In this document: positions 37,754-48,946 of the stretch, one piece after another
Layout of the letters: every line of letters begins with the position of its first letter
Numbering within the stretch: position 1 is the stretch's first letter
Assembly: GCA_963556495.2 (NCBI GenBank)
Contig: OY747714.1
Span: forward strand, 53,108,741-53,172,740
Reading direction: 5' to 3'
Length of the DNA stretch: 64,000 nt
DNA from: Valencia hispanica
Lineage: Eukaryota > Chordata > Actinopteri > Cyprinodontiformes > Valenciidae
Notes under the pieces: model-generated
Told to the model about the DNA's origin: nothing
Seen by the model: only the letters and a program-made list of their open reading frames with translations
Databases searched by the model: none
Translations under genes and position numbers: made by a program

Positions 37754-38025
37754 TCACACACACATGCACCTGTGACTTTGCTGTTACTGAGCAACAGCAC
37801 AGCTGGCCTCTGAGGAGAACAAAAGGTCTCTTAAGGTCATTAGAACTCTATTTAGACATGGAGTTAAGGCCTGTTAGATTAATGGATTACCCTTCAGAGG
37901 ATTTCATTATACATATGATATTCAATCAGCCTTAACTGACATCCATGATGGACTTTCAAAATACGACTCAAACAAGCTCTTCAAAATAAAAGCCTTCAGA
38001 TTTTCTTTAGAAGATTCATAGGGGT

Positions 38026-38284
38026 TGTCTGTCTGTCTGTCTCTCTGTCTGTCTCTTTCTCTCTGTCTGTCTCTCTGTCTGTCTCTTTCTCTCTGTCTGT
38101 CTCTGTCCATCTCTCTTTCTCTTTCTGTCTCTCTGTCTGTCTCTTTTACTCTGTCTGTCTCTGTCTGTCTCTCTGTCTGTCTCTTTCTCTCTGTCTGTCT
38201 CTCTTTCTGTCTCTTTGTCTGTCTTTCTCTGTCTCTTTCTGTCTCCCTGTCTGTCTCTGTCTGCCCATCTCTGTCTCTCTGTCA
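38026..38284 (+). repeat. Pyrimidine tract, unit 11
   Basis: About 259 bp, with a TTTTACTC interruption and a CTGCCCATC variant at the right end. Confidence 0.85.
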
Positions 38285-38541
38285 GTGACTGTCGAGCTGC
38301 GAATTGAGCGGTCTTAAAGGACTTTGTGTCCCTGTCTCTCTCTCTCTCTCTTTCTGTCTATAAGTTAGTTGACTTAATAGGCACATTCTTTGTTCTGGCC
38401 ACAACTCCATTTCCCATAATGCTTCAGCAAATACATTGTCCATTCATTTCTAAGCACATTGCTGCCTGGGCTTTTAAAACAGACCGCTTATCTGACTTAG
38501 GAGAGTATTCCAACACATAGAAAAGTATTCACACCCCTTAC

Positions 38542-39210
38542 CTAATATTATGCTACTTAGCATTATTAAGCTAGTTAGCATTAGCATGCTAGCTATTTTT
38601 AGCATTTTAGCTAAATTTGGGTTTTTGACTAACTTTTCGTGCTGATTCCTCTGATGCTAATGATTACATGTTAGTTAGCATTAGCATGCTAGCTCATGCT
38701 AGCATTTTAGCTAATTTTTGACATTTTCGTAACTTTTCGTAGTGATTACGTTGTAGCTAATGATTACATGTTAGCTAGCATTAGCATGCTAGTTAGCATT
38801 AGCATGCTAGCTCATGTTAGCATTTTAGCTAATTTTTTTAAATTTCTTAACTTTTCGTAGTGATTACGTTGAGGCTAACGATTACATGTTAGCTAGCATT
38901 GGTATGCTAGTTAGCATTAGCATGCTAGCTCATGTTAGCATTTTTGCTAATTTTGGAATCTTTCTTAACTTTTTTTACTCATTGCTTCGAGGCTATTGAT
39001 AAAATGCTAGTTAGCATTAGCATGCTAGCTCATGTTAGCATTTTAGCAAATTTTTTGAATTTGCTTAACTTTTTTTACTCATTGCTTCGAGGCTATTGAT
39101 AACATGCTAGTTAGCATTAGCATGCTAGCTCATGTTAGCATTTAAGCATTCTTTTAATTTGTCCCAACTTTTTCTACCTATTGCTTCGAACCTATTGATA
39201 ACATATTAAA
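38542..39210 (+). repeat. Minisatellite, unit 11
   Basis: 669 bp, corresponding to the left two thirds of the unit 2/12 arrays. It stops at AACATATTAAA just where those arrays carry the embedded core fossil. Confidence 0.85.
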
Positions 39211-41348
39211 TTTGGGGTGTGTGACTGATTACGCACCACGTGGCAGGCCCCGTTTAAATTTCCTGAAATTTTCTAGTTATTTATTTTTCTTCCGTCCAGC
39301 GTTAATGCGGGTCGTACCGTAGCATGTACCCCCACAATATATATATCAAAACGTGCGGCTCGATCCCACGATGGGTGCTATTACTTTTATAAGCGATTGG
39401 AGTTACCATGGCGACGTAATTAGCGAAAAACCACGCCGAAAAATCCCATAGGAATGAATGCATTCACATCTCGGAGCGATCCAAAAAATCCACTTTTTTG
39501 AGGATTTACTGTGTCATCATACGTTCACTTAGAAAAACCATTAAAATCTCAGTTTGTAGGAATATCCGAGCACTTTTCAGAAGTGAAGACGGGATGTTGA
39601 TATCTGTTACGGTTTTTTCACAATAAGCCTCTGAGCGACCCAAAGTTTGCCTCAAATTTGAAAATTTAAAAATTTTTCAGTGTAACTGCCGTTTAGTCAG
39701 AGTGTGAGACCCAAGATTATTGAGAACCCAAAATATTTTTTAACTCGCCGTCACGGTCACATATTTCATTCTACTGAACTGATTTTCGGCCATGTGAAAG
39801 CCACGCCCGATGACATTCACACGATCTTTTCGAAATTTCTCTATGTCTCACCGTTTTCTCTCAGCGCGCTCGAGTTTGCAAAAAATCAGACACATTTTGA
39901 GCAGATTTCAGAAGAGCAGCGTATACTTTAACATTGAGAAAGTCTGAAGCTGCACATTGTGACAAGACATTTTTCTCTCGTTCGTTCTCGGACTGTGAAA
40001 TATGTAGAGAGTTGTGCTTTTCCATGATCGAAGACGAAACCCGGCTCTCACTGACGCTTCAAGAATTTTTTCGATATCTCGCACGGTTTTCGAACAGCGG
40101 CAATTTGTTCGGAGCCGTTTTTGGGGTCAGAGATGGATTTAGAGCCTCAAAGTGGCTGACATGTCAGAGACAAATTAGTCACGCTAAATTAGTCACGGCC
40201 ATTAGTTGCCAAGCAACGGCACACCTGCACTTCTCAGGAGAGCCAGAGGTCATTAGAGTTCATTCCAAATCTATTGGAACATGGATTTAGGCCTTCAGGT
40301 TTACCATAGAAGCTGTAGATTTGTTTCTAGTAATTCTGATTAGTGTGGAGTGCTCTTACATGTCTTGAACCTGACTTTTGACCCACAAAATAAGACTCAA
40401 ACAATATTTACAAAATAAAAGCCCTAAGATTTTTTATACAATATCACAGTACCCTATTATATTACACTACTATTAAAGATCTATTACATATTTATTACTA
40501 CTATTACACTACTCTCACATAGAGGTTCTCTCCGTCAGCGACTGACTCTGAAGGACTCCATGTCTGTCTCTCAGCGGAGGGTCCGCTGCGGAAGCAGCGG
40601 TCTGAAAGAATTTTTCTGCCTTTCTCTGTCTCTTTTTTTTCTGATTAGTGTGGAGTGCTTGTTCATGTCTTGAAACTGACATTTGGGTAGCTGTAGCTAC
40701 ATTTCCAGTAATTCTGATTAGTGTGGAGTGCTCATACATGTCTTGAAACTGACTTTTGACCCACACTGTCTGAGGCTCTGTGGAGAACAGCTCATTAAAG
40801 GTCACTAAAGGTCATCATAACACTCTATGGACATGAATTTAAGGTCTGATAGAACAGTTGATTACCATTGGTGGTAGCGCAACATATGAATAAAGAGACT
40901 GAATCAGCCTCAACTGACATCCATGCTGGACTTTCAAAATAAGACTCAAATAATCTCTTCAAAATAAAAGCCCTCTGATCTTCAATACAATATCACAGGA
41001 CCCTATTGTTTTAAACTATTGCTGTCTTTCTGTCTGTCTGTCTGACTGCCTGTAAGCCGAGCATCAGCTGATTGGGTCACACACACATGCACCTGTGACT
41101 TTGCTGTTACTTAGCAACAGCACAGCTGGCCTCTGAGGAGAACAAAAGGTCACTTAAGGTCATTAGAACTCTATTTAGACATGGAGTTAAGGCCTGTTAG
41201 ATTAATGGATTACCCTTCAGAGGATTTCATTATACATATGATATTCAATCAGCCTTAACTGACATCCATGATGGACTTTCAAAATAAGACTCAAACAAGC
41301 TCTTCAAAATAAAAGCCTTCAGATTTTCTATAGACGATTCATAGGGGT

Positions 41349-41557
41349 TGTCTGTCTGTCTTTCTCTCTGTCTGTCTCTTTCTCTCTTTCTGTCTCTCTT
41401 TCTGTCTCTTTGTCTGTCTTTCTCTGTCTCTCTTTCTGTCTCCCTGTCTGTCTCTGTCTGCCCGTCTCTGTCTCTCTGTCTGTCTCTTTCTGTCTCTCTG
41501 TCTGTCTCTTTCTGTCTCCCTGTCTGTCTCTGTCTGCCCGTCTCTGTCTCTCTGTCA
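41349..41557 (+). repeat. Pyrimidine tract, unit 12
   Basis: About 209 bp, nearest to unit 2. Confidence 0.85.
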
Positions 41558-41810
41558 GTGACTGTGGAGCTGCGAATTGAGCGGTCTTAAAGGACTTTGT
41601 GTCCCTGTCTCTCTCTCTCTTTCTGTCTATAAGTTAGTTGACTTAATAGGCACATTCTTTGTTCTGGCCACAACTCCATTTCCCATAATGCTTCAGCAAA
41701 TACATTGTCCATTCATTTCTAAGCACATTGCTGCCTGGGCTTTTAAAACAGACCGCTTATCTGAATTGGGAGAGTATTCTAACACATAGAAAAGTATTCA
41801 CACCCCTTAC

Positions 41811-42848
41811 CTAATATTATGCTACTTAGCATTATTAAGCTAGTTAGCATTAGCATGCTAGCTATTTTTAGCATTTTAGCTAAATTTGGGTTTTTGACTA
41901 ACTTTTCGTGCTGATTCCTCTGATGCTATTTGTTACATGTTAGCTAGCATGCGCATGCTAGTTAGCATTAGCATGCTAGCTCATGCTAGCATTTAAGAAA
42001 TTTTTTGACATTTTCGTAACTTTTCGTAATGATTACGTCGTAGCTAATGATTACATGTTAGCTAGCATTAGCATGCTAGTTAGCATTAGCATGCTAGCTC
42101 ATGTTAGCATTTTAGCTAATTTTTTAAAATTTCTTAACTTTTCGTAGTGATTACGTTGAGGCTAACGATTACATGTTAGCTAGCATTAGTATGCTAGTTA
42201 GCATTAGCATGCTAGCTCATGTTAGCATTTTTGCTAATTTTGGAATCTTTCTTAACTTTTTTTACTCAGTGCTTCGAGGCTATTGATAAAATGCTAGTTA
42301 GCATTAGCATGCTAGCTCATGTTAGCATTTTAGCTAATTTTTTGAATTTGCTTAACTTTTTTTACTCATTGCTTCGAGGCTATTGATAACATGCTAGTTA
42401 GCATTAGCATGCTAGCTCATGTTAGCATTTAAGCATTTTTTTAATTTGTCCCAACTTTTTCTACTTATTGCTTCGAACCTATTGATAACATGTTAGATTG
42501 GGGGTGTACTCATTTTAGCTAGCTCATTTTAGCATTTTAGCTATTTTTTTGAATTTTCTTAACTTTTCACTGTTATTACGTTGCAGCTAATGATTACATG
42601 TTAGCTAGCATGCGCATGCTAGTTAGCATTAGCATGCTAGCTCATGTTAGCATTTTTGCTAATTTTTGAATTTTGCTTAACTTTTTTCACTCATTGCTTC
42701 GAGGATATTGATAACATGCTAGTTAGCATTAGCATGCTAGCTCATGTTAGCATTTTTGCAAATTTTTTAATTTGTCCCAACTTTTTCTACTTATTGCTTC
42801 GAACCTATTGATAACATGTTAGCTAGCATTAGTATGCTAGGCTAGGCA
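41811..42848 (+). repeat. Minisatellite with embedded core fossil, unit 12
   Basis: 1038 bp. GATTGGGGGTGTACTC lies inside the array near 42496, matching the interruption in unit 2. Confidence 0.85.
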
Positions 42849-43810
42849 GCATAACCTCTGATTGGGGGTGTGTGACTGATTACGCACCACGTGGCAGGCC
42901 CCGTTTAAATTTCCTGAAATTTTCTAGTTATTTATTTTTCTTCCGTCCAGCGTTAATGCGGGTCGTACCGTAGCATGTACCCCCACAATATATATATCAA
43001 AACGTGCGGCTCGATCCCACGATGGGTGCTATTACTTTTATAAGCGATTGGAGTTACCATGGCGACGCAATTAGCGAAAAACCACGCAAAAAACAGCCCA
43101 TAGGAAATGAATGGAGTCAGGTGTCGGAGCGATCCAAAAAATCCACTTTTTTGAGGATTTACTGTGTCATCATACGTTCACTTAGAAAAACCATTGAAAT
43201 CTCAGTTTGTAGGAATATCCGAGCACTTTTCAGAAGTGAAGACGGGATGTTGATATCTGTTACGGTTTTTTCACAATGAGCCTCTGAGCGACCCAAAGTT
43301 TGCCTCAAATTTAAAAATTTATAAATTTTTCAGTGTAACTGCCTTTAAGTTAGAGTGTGAGACCCAAGATTTTTGAGAACCCAAAATATTTTTTAACTCG
43401 CCGTCACGGTCACATATTTCGTTCTACTGATCTGATTTTCGGCCATGTGAAAGTCACGCCCGATGACATTCACACGATCTTTTCGAAATTTCTCTATGTC
43501 TCACCGTTTTCTCTCAGCGCACTCGAGTTTGCAAAAAATCAGACACATTTTGAGCAGATTTCAGAAGAGCAGCGTATACTTTTACATTGAGAAAGTCTGA
43601 AGCTGGGGCTTGTGACAAGACATTTCTCTCTCGTTCGTTCTCGGACTGTGAAATATGTAGAGAGTTGTGCTTTTCCATGATCGAAGACGAAACCCGGCTC
43701 TCACTGACGCTTCAAGAATTTTGCACGGTTTTCGAACAGCGGCAATTTGTTTGTAGGCAATTTGTTCGGAGGGTCAGAGATGGATTTAGAGCTTCAAAGT
43801 GGCTGACATG

Positions 43811-44377
43811 TGTCGGCTTTTTTCTCATAATGTGCTCTGCAACTCACTTCCTGCTCAGAGAGGTGGGGGCGCCGAACTCCAAAAACCCCAACGGGAACTG
43901 TTTCAAAATAAGACCCAAAGCTGAGAGACAAAGAGTAACAAAAAAACACACACAATCATATATCTGATTTTAAGACACATCTGCAGATGGGAGCCAGACA
44001 AGATCTGACTGACTCGTTCTCTTACAAGGCTGTATCATATTTATTTGAAAAAGAACAAAGAACATATCACATGACTCCTTTCTCCTCCTTCTACATCTTG
44101 ACAGGCCATTTATTTTCTCCAGGTCTCTTGACCTTACCATGAACTGGGTTATAACATGACTTAGAGTTATAGCTGATCCTCCCTGCTTTCAATTCATATC
44201 TTTACTCAAGAGTTTGTTTACTTAAAACCTTCAACCCTATAAAATACTGGTAACAGAGTCATGTTTTACTACCCTGAATAATATAAACAGGCCTATTACT
44301 TCTAAAGATTAAAAAAGATATAATTAAAACATATGTACTGCATAATAAAAATAGCCTCAAAAAAGTAGAATACAACA
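43811..44377 (-). repeat. ERV 3' LTR
   Basis: 567 bp. On the minus strand it begins TGTTGTATTC and ends GCCGACA, the usual TG...CA form. Comparison with the other LTR shows two substitutions (44028 region A versus G, 44080 region T versus C). Sense-strand AATAAA signals occur twice in the middle of the LTR and would serve polyadenylation. Confidence 0.95.
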
Positions 44378-44389
44378 AATCCCTCTTTC
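44378..44389 (-). other. Polypurine tract of the ERV
   Basis: On the minus strand GAAAGAGGGATT abuts the 3' LTR, the position and composition expected for the plus-strand primer. Confidence 0.75.
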
Positions 44390-44433
44390 AATCTATTTTT
44401 CAAATAGATTGACCACTCCTCTGTACTTCTCCT

Positions 44434-44664
44434 TCAGGCTCCATGTGAGGTATTAACAGATATTGACCTTGCACATTTATCACCAACAGCTTTTTCAATA
44501 CATTTTGTGAGCAAAGAACGTATACAAGGAATACAACAACATCCACATAACACCATAGTTGACACAAATACTGCTAAAGAAACCATTATAGACATTGCCA
44601 GAGACTTCCCTTTACCAAACATATTATTTAACAAATTGTCCCTCTTTCTAACCTGATCATTCAA
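44434..44664 (-). pseudogene. ERV envelope remnant: membrane anchor and tail
   Basis: A 76-codon frame has a hydrophobic segment of about 20 residues (residues 21-40) followed by the cysteine-rich CGCCCIPCIRSL and a short basic/amphipathic tail. This is the layout of the C-terminus of a retroviral transmembrane envelope subunit, with cysteines that are commonly palmitoylated. The surface subunit, fusion peptide and ectodomain are absent, so it cannot act as an envelope. The call rests on motif and position next to the polypurine tract. Confidence 0.7.
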
Positions 44665-45723
44665 AATGAGAAGAGTGTCTGTTTTTTTTTATCCTTACCT
44701 TTAAGCAATATTTTTTCTAATTTATTATTGTTTTTTATGTTTTAACCTAATTCTCAATATTCTTTTAGTAAAAGCAAACTCTAGCAATTGTCACCAACCC
44801 CAAAAACATCCTACAAAAACCACATCATAATGAAAAAAGAATAAGTAAAACAAAAATTAGTAGTCAGTCAACCTGATTATACTTTAAACACTCCTTAAAA
44901 TGTTTTATCTTATTACTAAAAAGTTTTATAAAACCGTAAATACTAAATATTAAGAAGAAAATCTTACAAATCGACTACTTAAAAATTATTTGACACCCTC
45001 TTAGGCAGTGTCTAGCAATCTGCACCTGTAAATAAAAATCGGTTAGACAACCTGTAAAATACAAGAAAAATGATTAGTAAGTGTTCAGTCTTTATTATTT
45101 TGTTCTCTAGTCTTTGCTCTTGTTTATTTCTCTGGCAGCAGGTGGCTACCAGAGTGATGAAAAGATTCAGTACAGTGGACTCTTTATTTTCCCAAAGTTA
45201 CTGTCTTTTCTGCAGATCGCCCTCACTGAAATGACAGTTACTTCATTAACTGAACATTTCCCCCAATAAACACAAATGCACAGACAGGCCCCGCCTCCAA
45301 TAGCTTCCCCCACCGATTGTGAGGTGGTCAAAACCTGCTGTGACATGTGTTTGATTTCTTGCGATCTTTTCTCTTCGGTACAATCCCTCTTCGAGAAAAG
45401 CAAGTCCAAATTGCTTATCTCGCCCAATTTTTTTGCACATATAGATTACACTGGATGATTACAGCAACTTCAACCAATCTTCTGGGTGGGTCAGGCCCCG
45501 CCTCCTGGCTTCGGCAGTCGACACCGCCTAGTCAGAACCGACACCACCCGCTGCAAAGAGATTTTCCCAGGTCAGCAGAGAGCTGCTGCAGCGTGAGGGA
45601 CAGGAGAGGGGTCGGAAGGAAAAAGGAGACCAGGCCCTTCAGATGCTGATGATCACTGCGAGGGTCCGGGTCAGGGTGCGATGACACCTGTGGTTCTCTG
45701 CCAGCTGTAAATTTAAAGTTGAA
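44665..45723 (-). other. ERV region with no recognisable gene (integrase/env gap)
   Basis: This 1.06-kb stretch lies where integrase and most of env should be. Short minus-strand frames (for example 45167-45427) match no retroviral domain I recognise. The left half is AT-rich and the right half (45480-45720) is GC-rich, suggesting at least two joined pieces after internal deletion. Confidence 0.6.
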
Positions 45724-46914
45724 TTAGACCGCTCGATGACGCCCTATTTCCCCACGCGTCAACAGTGTCAGCCTTGCTGTGACCCCAGTAGCAGTAACAA
45801 AACCTGCTCTCTTCCACTGTGGTAATTCATAATGTATAACAGAAAACCCGTAGTTCGAATCAGTGTAAATCGTGACATCTTTATCTCTTCTCCATTTGCA
45901 TGCTTCAACAAGAGCCCTTATCTCAGCACGCTGTGCGCTCTGCTTGCCGTCCAGCTTCCCTGAAACGACAGTCTGTAGTGAATCTCCATTCTGCTCAACA
46001 ACTGCAAAACCTGATTTTAACTGGCCCTGTCCATCTCTAAAAACAACAACCATCTGATAGAGCACAAAACCTGTAGGTAAAGGATCAGACCGTAAATCAG
46101 GACGTTTTTTTTTTTTAGAAACAGAATTCAGCCTGACACAGTCATGCTGCTCCCCAGAGGCGGTGATTTGGTCAGCCATGTTTATTCCTTCATGCGTAAA
46201 AATAATGTTTGGTGCTTCCAAAACTCTGCTAATCCGCTGCTGACGCAAAGTAGAAAGAATAAACGTCTCAGAATTAACCAATGCCATAACTCCATGAGAT
46301 GTCAAAATATTAAGTGGATAACCCCTAACAATGTGTGAAGTTTTCTCCACTAGGTGTGCAATTCCTGCTGCATGTCTCGTGCAAGGTGGCTGTCTCATTT
46401 CAATAGCTTGCAGCTTTATGCTAAGATACATAAGAATGTATCTCTGACCACCTTTTTTCTGAAACAAAATTCCATTAACCACCCCATCTGTTTCTGATGT
46501 GTTAAGAAAAAATGGACATGTATAGTCAGGAGTGGCTAAATCACCTGCTTGTGCTAGAGCCTGTTTCAACTTAATAAATGCCTCCTCAGCTGGTATGTCC
46601 CATTCTAATTTAGCATGCAGATTTTTCATACCATGAGCATTTACAAGAGCCCTGAGTGGTGTGGTAAGGTTTGTGTAATTAGGCACATAATGTCTGGAAA
46701 AATTTGTCAGTCCCAGAAATGACAGCATTGAGGATAGCAAAGAGTCAGGCACGACCTTTAAGGCCTCCACTACATCAGGATGATCTGTTTTTTCTCTGCC
46801 ATGATTTCTAGAAAGCTGCAAATGTTCCAGAATGGTAGTATCAGAGAGCTGCGTGTCTATTTTGTACATCTGAGTAGAAGGAGAAAAAGAGACTGAAGGT
46901 GGGTGTGAACCCAA
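45724..46914 (-). pseudogene. ERV polymerase remnant: RT thumb/connection plus RNase H
   Basis: The 396-codon frame opens with a linker segment (VSFSPSTQMYKI) that normally precedes reverse transcriptase. It then jumps to the thumb/connection region (SFLGLTNFSRHYVPNY, residues about 65-80), and ends with an RNase H domain (about 288-385) whose acidic residues lie in FRDGQ, AQRAEIRAL and IYTDSNYG. The polymerase fingers and palm with the catalytic aspartate pair are missing, and the frame ends right after the RNase H motif LTLLTR, so integrase is gone. It overlaps the end of gag by about 58 bp in another frame. No polymerase activity is expected. Confidence 0.85.
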
Positions 46915-48635
46915 TCCTTTAATTCAACTCCCCTTTTAACCATTCCCCCCAAATCTTTAGCTTGATGTTTCGGATGCAACAAAAGCGATATGTGTGGAAG
47001 CGCTTCAGCTTCCATCATATACCATTTATGCTGCTCTGAATTCAGATGAGCAAACAGTGCAATACCTTTCCTCCCCACAAAGCATGGACCCAAAGCCACA
47101 GACCAACTTTGGCCTTCAAGTTCTGTTTCAAATTGTTCCTGATATAAAGTAGGATCGCCTCTCTCATAGAGGAAGGTCACATGGAAAGGATCAGGCGGTG
47201 GAACAAAAGGCTGGAGTTCAAGCAGCCAAGGCTTCCAGCATCTCAGAAATTCAGCCGCAGAAGATTCATGTGCAGACATCGTAGTCAATCTGGCCCAGAA
47301 AATATCAGCCACTTGTGAAGTGTCATCCTTCAGCAAAAATTGACCACTCATGGTGTCACAGCAATGCGTACGTCCATTCGGAAAAGTCACCATAAGTCCA
47401 TCAGGGGTACATAGAATAGTAGCACCAGGTTTGATAAGCAGATCTCTGCCTAACAAGTTGACAGGCGTGGTTTGAGCAATGACAAAAGGATGTGATAGTC
47501 TTTGATCACCCACTGAAACAGGCAATGGTTGAGTTATAGGGAGAGTCATTGGAGCCATATGTAGAGGTGGCTGACCGGGAGGTATAGCGCCCCCTTGTGG
47601 GTGTGGGCACTCCCTCACCCAGTGTTCATTGGAGCCACACCTGTGACAACTGTTAGCACCTGGCTGCCCTCTGCCCATGCCTCTAAAATCCCCAAACCTG
47701 GCCCTGCCACGTGACCTGCCACGAGGCTGCCATGTCCTATAAGGAGCAGTAAATGGCTTATTCGGTGCAGCTCCAGCATACATCACAGGAAAAGAAGGCA
47801 GCACTGTCGCTGATCCAACAGTAGGTGCTGCTTCAGCCACCATCTGTTTCACTTTCTTTTTAGACTGATACAAGTCAGTCAATTTATTCTGAGCCTCTTT
47901 TAACTGTAGTTTTAACAAAGCAGTCTCCATTTTCTTATTCTCCTCAGCGTCCTTTAACGCAGAATCTTGCACGTCTTGTAAATAATATGTTACGTGTCTT
48001 TCCCATGTAGGCTGATCATAAATGTGTGAATCAGGATTCCGTTTCATTAATGTAGCAACAGACTCTGGCATGCCTGCTAAAACTGCTTCTCTAAACCAAA
48101 TCCGATTATTTCCCGGATCTCGAGGGTGTTCTCCAGTAACTGCAACCCATTTATCTTTACATTTTGCTATATGTTCTGCAGGAGTAACATCAGTTGACCA
48201 GGGAAATTTCAAAATTTTAGACTCAGGCGGAGTAGGATATTTTCTTCTGACCCACTCGGCGAGCTCATATGCATGATGTGTGAATGGGACTTCATCAAGT
48301 ACACATGCTAGCTGGCACTGGAGCATCATCTCATTATAATCTGTCAATGTCAACATTCTACCCATAATAGCTTTCCAATCTCCCACCGCTAGGGTTTGCC
48401 CTGAAGTCAGCTGATTTAATTTATTTATCCAACAGTTTCCTCCACCAGTCAAAGCAGGGAGTTGCAGAATGATGGCAGATATGTCAGCCATCTTCCATGG
48501 TTTGTAAATCACTGAACCATCTGATGCGCCCACTAAAGGAAGCATTAAATCAGGGCCTCCACTTGCCCCCAGTGACACCTGAGATCTGGTATTCTTAAAT
48601 GGTCCTTCACTCCCCTTGTCTCCCAACGTCTGCAT
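46857..48635 (-). CDS. gag: ERV Gag with fused protease remnant
   Basis: The 592-codon frame is open throughout. Residues about 40-260 look like a retroviral capsid (ISAIILQLPALTGGG near the start of it). A charged coiled-coil-like stretch lies at about 230-270, an RG-rich nucleocapsid at about 300-330, and one CCHC zinc knuckle CX2CX4HX4C (CHRCGSNEHWVREC) at about 330-343. Downstream, VNLLGRDLLIKPG (about 390-402) is the C-terminal part of a retropepsin. The DTG active site is absent, so the protease was truncated by an in-frame deletion. The last 150 residues correspond to the protease-RT linker. Its role would be particle assembly and RNA packaging; an intact Gag may explain retention in a trans-mobilised element. 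Confidence 0.85.
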   Translation of the reverse strand: MQTLGDKGSEGPFKNTRSQVSLGASGGPDLMLPLVGASDGSVIYKPWKMADISAIILQLPALTGGGNCWINKLNQLTSGQTLAVGDWKAIMGRMLTLTDYNEMMLQCQLACVLDEVPFTHHAYELAEWVRRKYPTPPESKILKFPWSTDVTPAEHIAKCKDKWVAVTGEHPRDPGNNRIWFREAVLAGMPESVATLMKRNPDSHIYDQPTWERHVTYYLQDVQDSALKDAEENKKMETALLKLQLKEAQNKLTDLYQSKKKVKQMVAEAAPTVGSATVLPSFPVMYAGAAPNKPFTAPYRTWQPRGRSRGRARFGDFRGMGRGQPGANSCHRCGSNEHWVRECPHPQGGAIPPGQPPLHMAPMTLPITQPLPVSVGDQRLSHPFVIAQTTPVNLLGRDLLIKPGATILCTPDGLMVTFPNGRTHCCDTMSGQFLLKDDTSQVADIFWARLTTMSAHESSAAEFLRCWKPWLLELQPFVPPPDPFHVTFLYERGDPTLYQEQFETELEGQSWSVALGPCFVGRKGIALFAHLNSEQHKWYMMEAEALPHISLLLHPKHQAKDLGGMVKRGVELKDWVHTHLQSLFLLLLRCTK

Positions 48636-48640
48636 ATTTT

Positions 48641-48946
48641 TTACCTGTAAAACTGTCGTACATTCATCAGTTGACTGGGGCTGGGACCTTTTGAAAGGTC
48701 TGTAGCTTGACCCCTTACCACAGATGCTAATCTTTCCTGATTCTGCAGCAGTCCATCTATCTGTAGCTGAACTTTAGTTAACCTGTGTTCGTGCTGCTCC
48801 ATCTCATCCATCAATTTAGCATTATACGCCAAAAACAATTTATCGGTGCATTCTAATGTGTTGCTAACTAAATTTAGTAGCTGTCACTTTTCCTCCCCAG
48901 AACACATTCTGTGAGAGACTTCTCTTATACTCCCCTCGGGCACCAT
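48641..48946 (-). pseudogene. ERV pre-Gag/N-terminal Gag frame, interrupted
   Basis: A minus-strand frame starting at ATG 48946 is broken by an in-frame TGA at 48884-48886, then continues for 65 codons with a heptad-like helical stretch (EMEQHEHRLTKVQLQIDGLL). It stops at 48641, a different frame from the main gag just downstream. A CAG/GTAAAA donor-like sequence covers the stop. It may be the N-terminal (matrix-like) part of Gag separated by a frameshift, or a small upstream frame. I cannot decide from sequence alone. Confidence 0.55.

Larger units (their letters stand above)
34456..37855 (+). repeat. Macrosatellite unit 10
   Basis: Modules: head 34456-34645, pyrimidine tract 34646-34878, minisatellite 35133-35843, core 35853-37053 with a shortened palindromic insert at 35926-36042, and a distal module to 37855. 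A hairpin is at 37333-37350; a second at 37404-37421 has a G-G outer mismatch. The distal module holds the longest 73-bp tandem run in the window. Confidence 0.9.
37856..41178 (+). repeat. Macrosatellite unit 11
   Basis: Modules: head 37856-38025, pyrimidine tract 38026-38284, minisatellite 38542-39210, type B core 39210-40289, and distal modules to 41178 with a hairpin at 40579-40596. The minisatellite passes directly into GGGGTGTGTGACTG without the GGCAACAG or GGCAGCAT linker seen elsewhere. The core is nearest to unit 8. Confidence 0.9.
41179..43810 (+). repeat. Macrosatellite unit 12, left part (split by ERV)
   Basis: Modules: head 41179-41348, pyrimidine tract 41349-41557, minisatellite 41811-42848, and core 42856-43810, where the ERV interrupts it. 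The core is mixed: a B-like left junction, and an internal deletion near 43720-43770 that shortens the conserved open frame. The other half of the core resumes at 51531 after the CATG target duplication. Confidence 0.9.

Noticed and set aside
45167..45649. Overlapping frames on both strands inside the ERV gap
   Set aside because: No retroviral or host domain recognised; lengths are within chance expectation.
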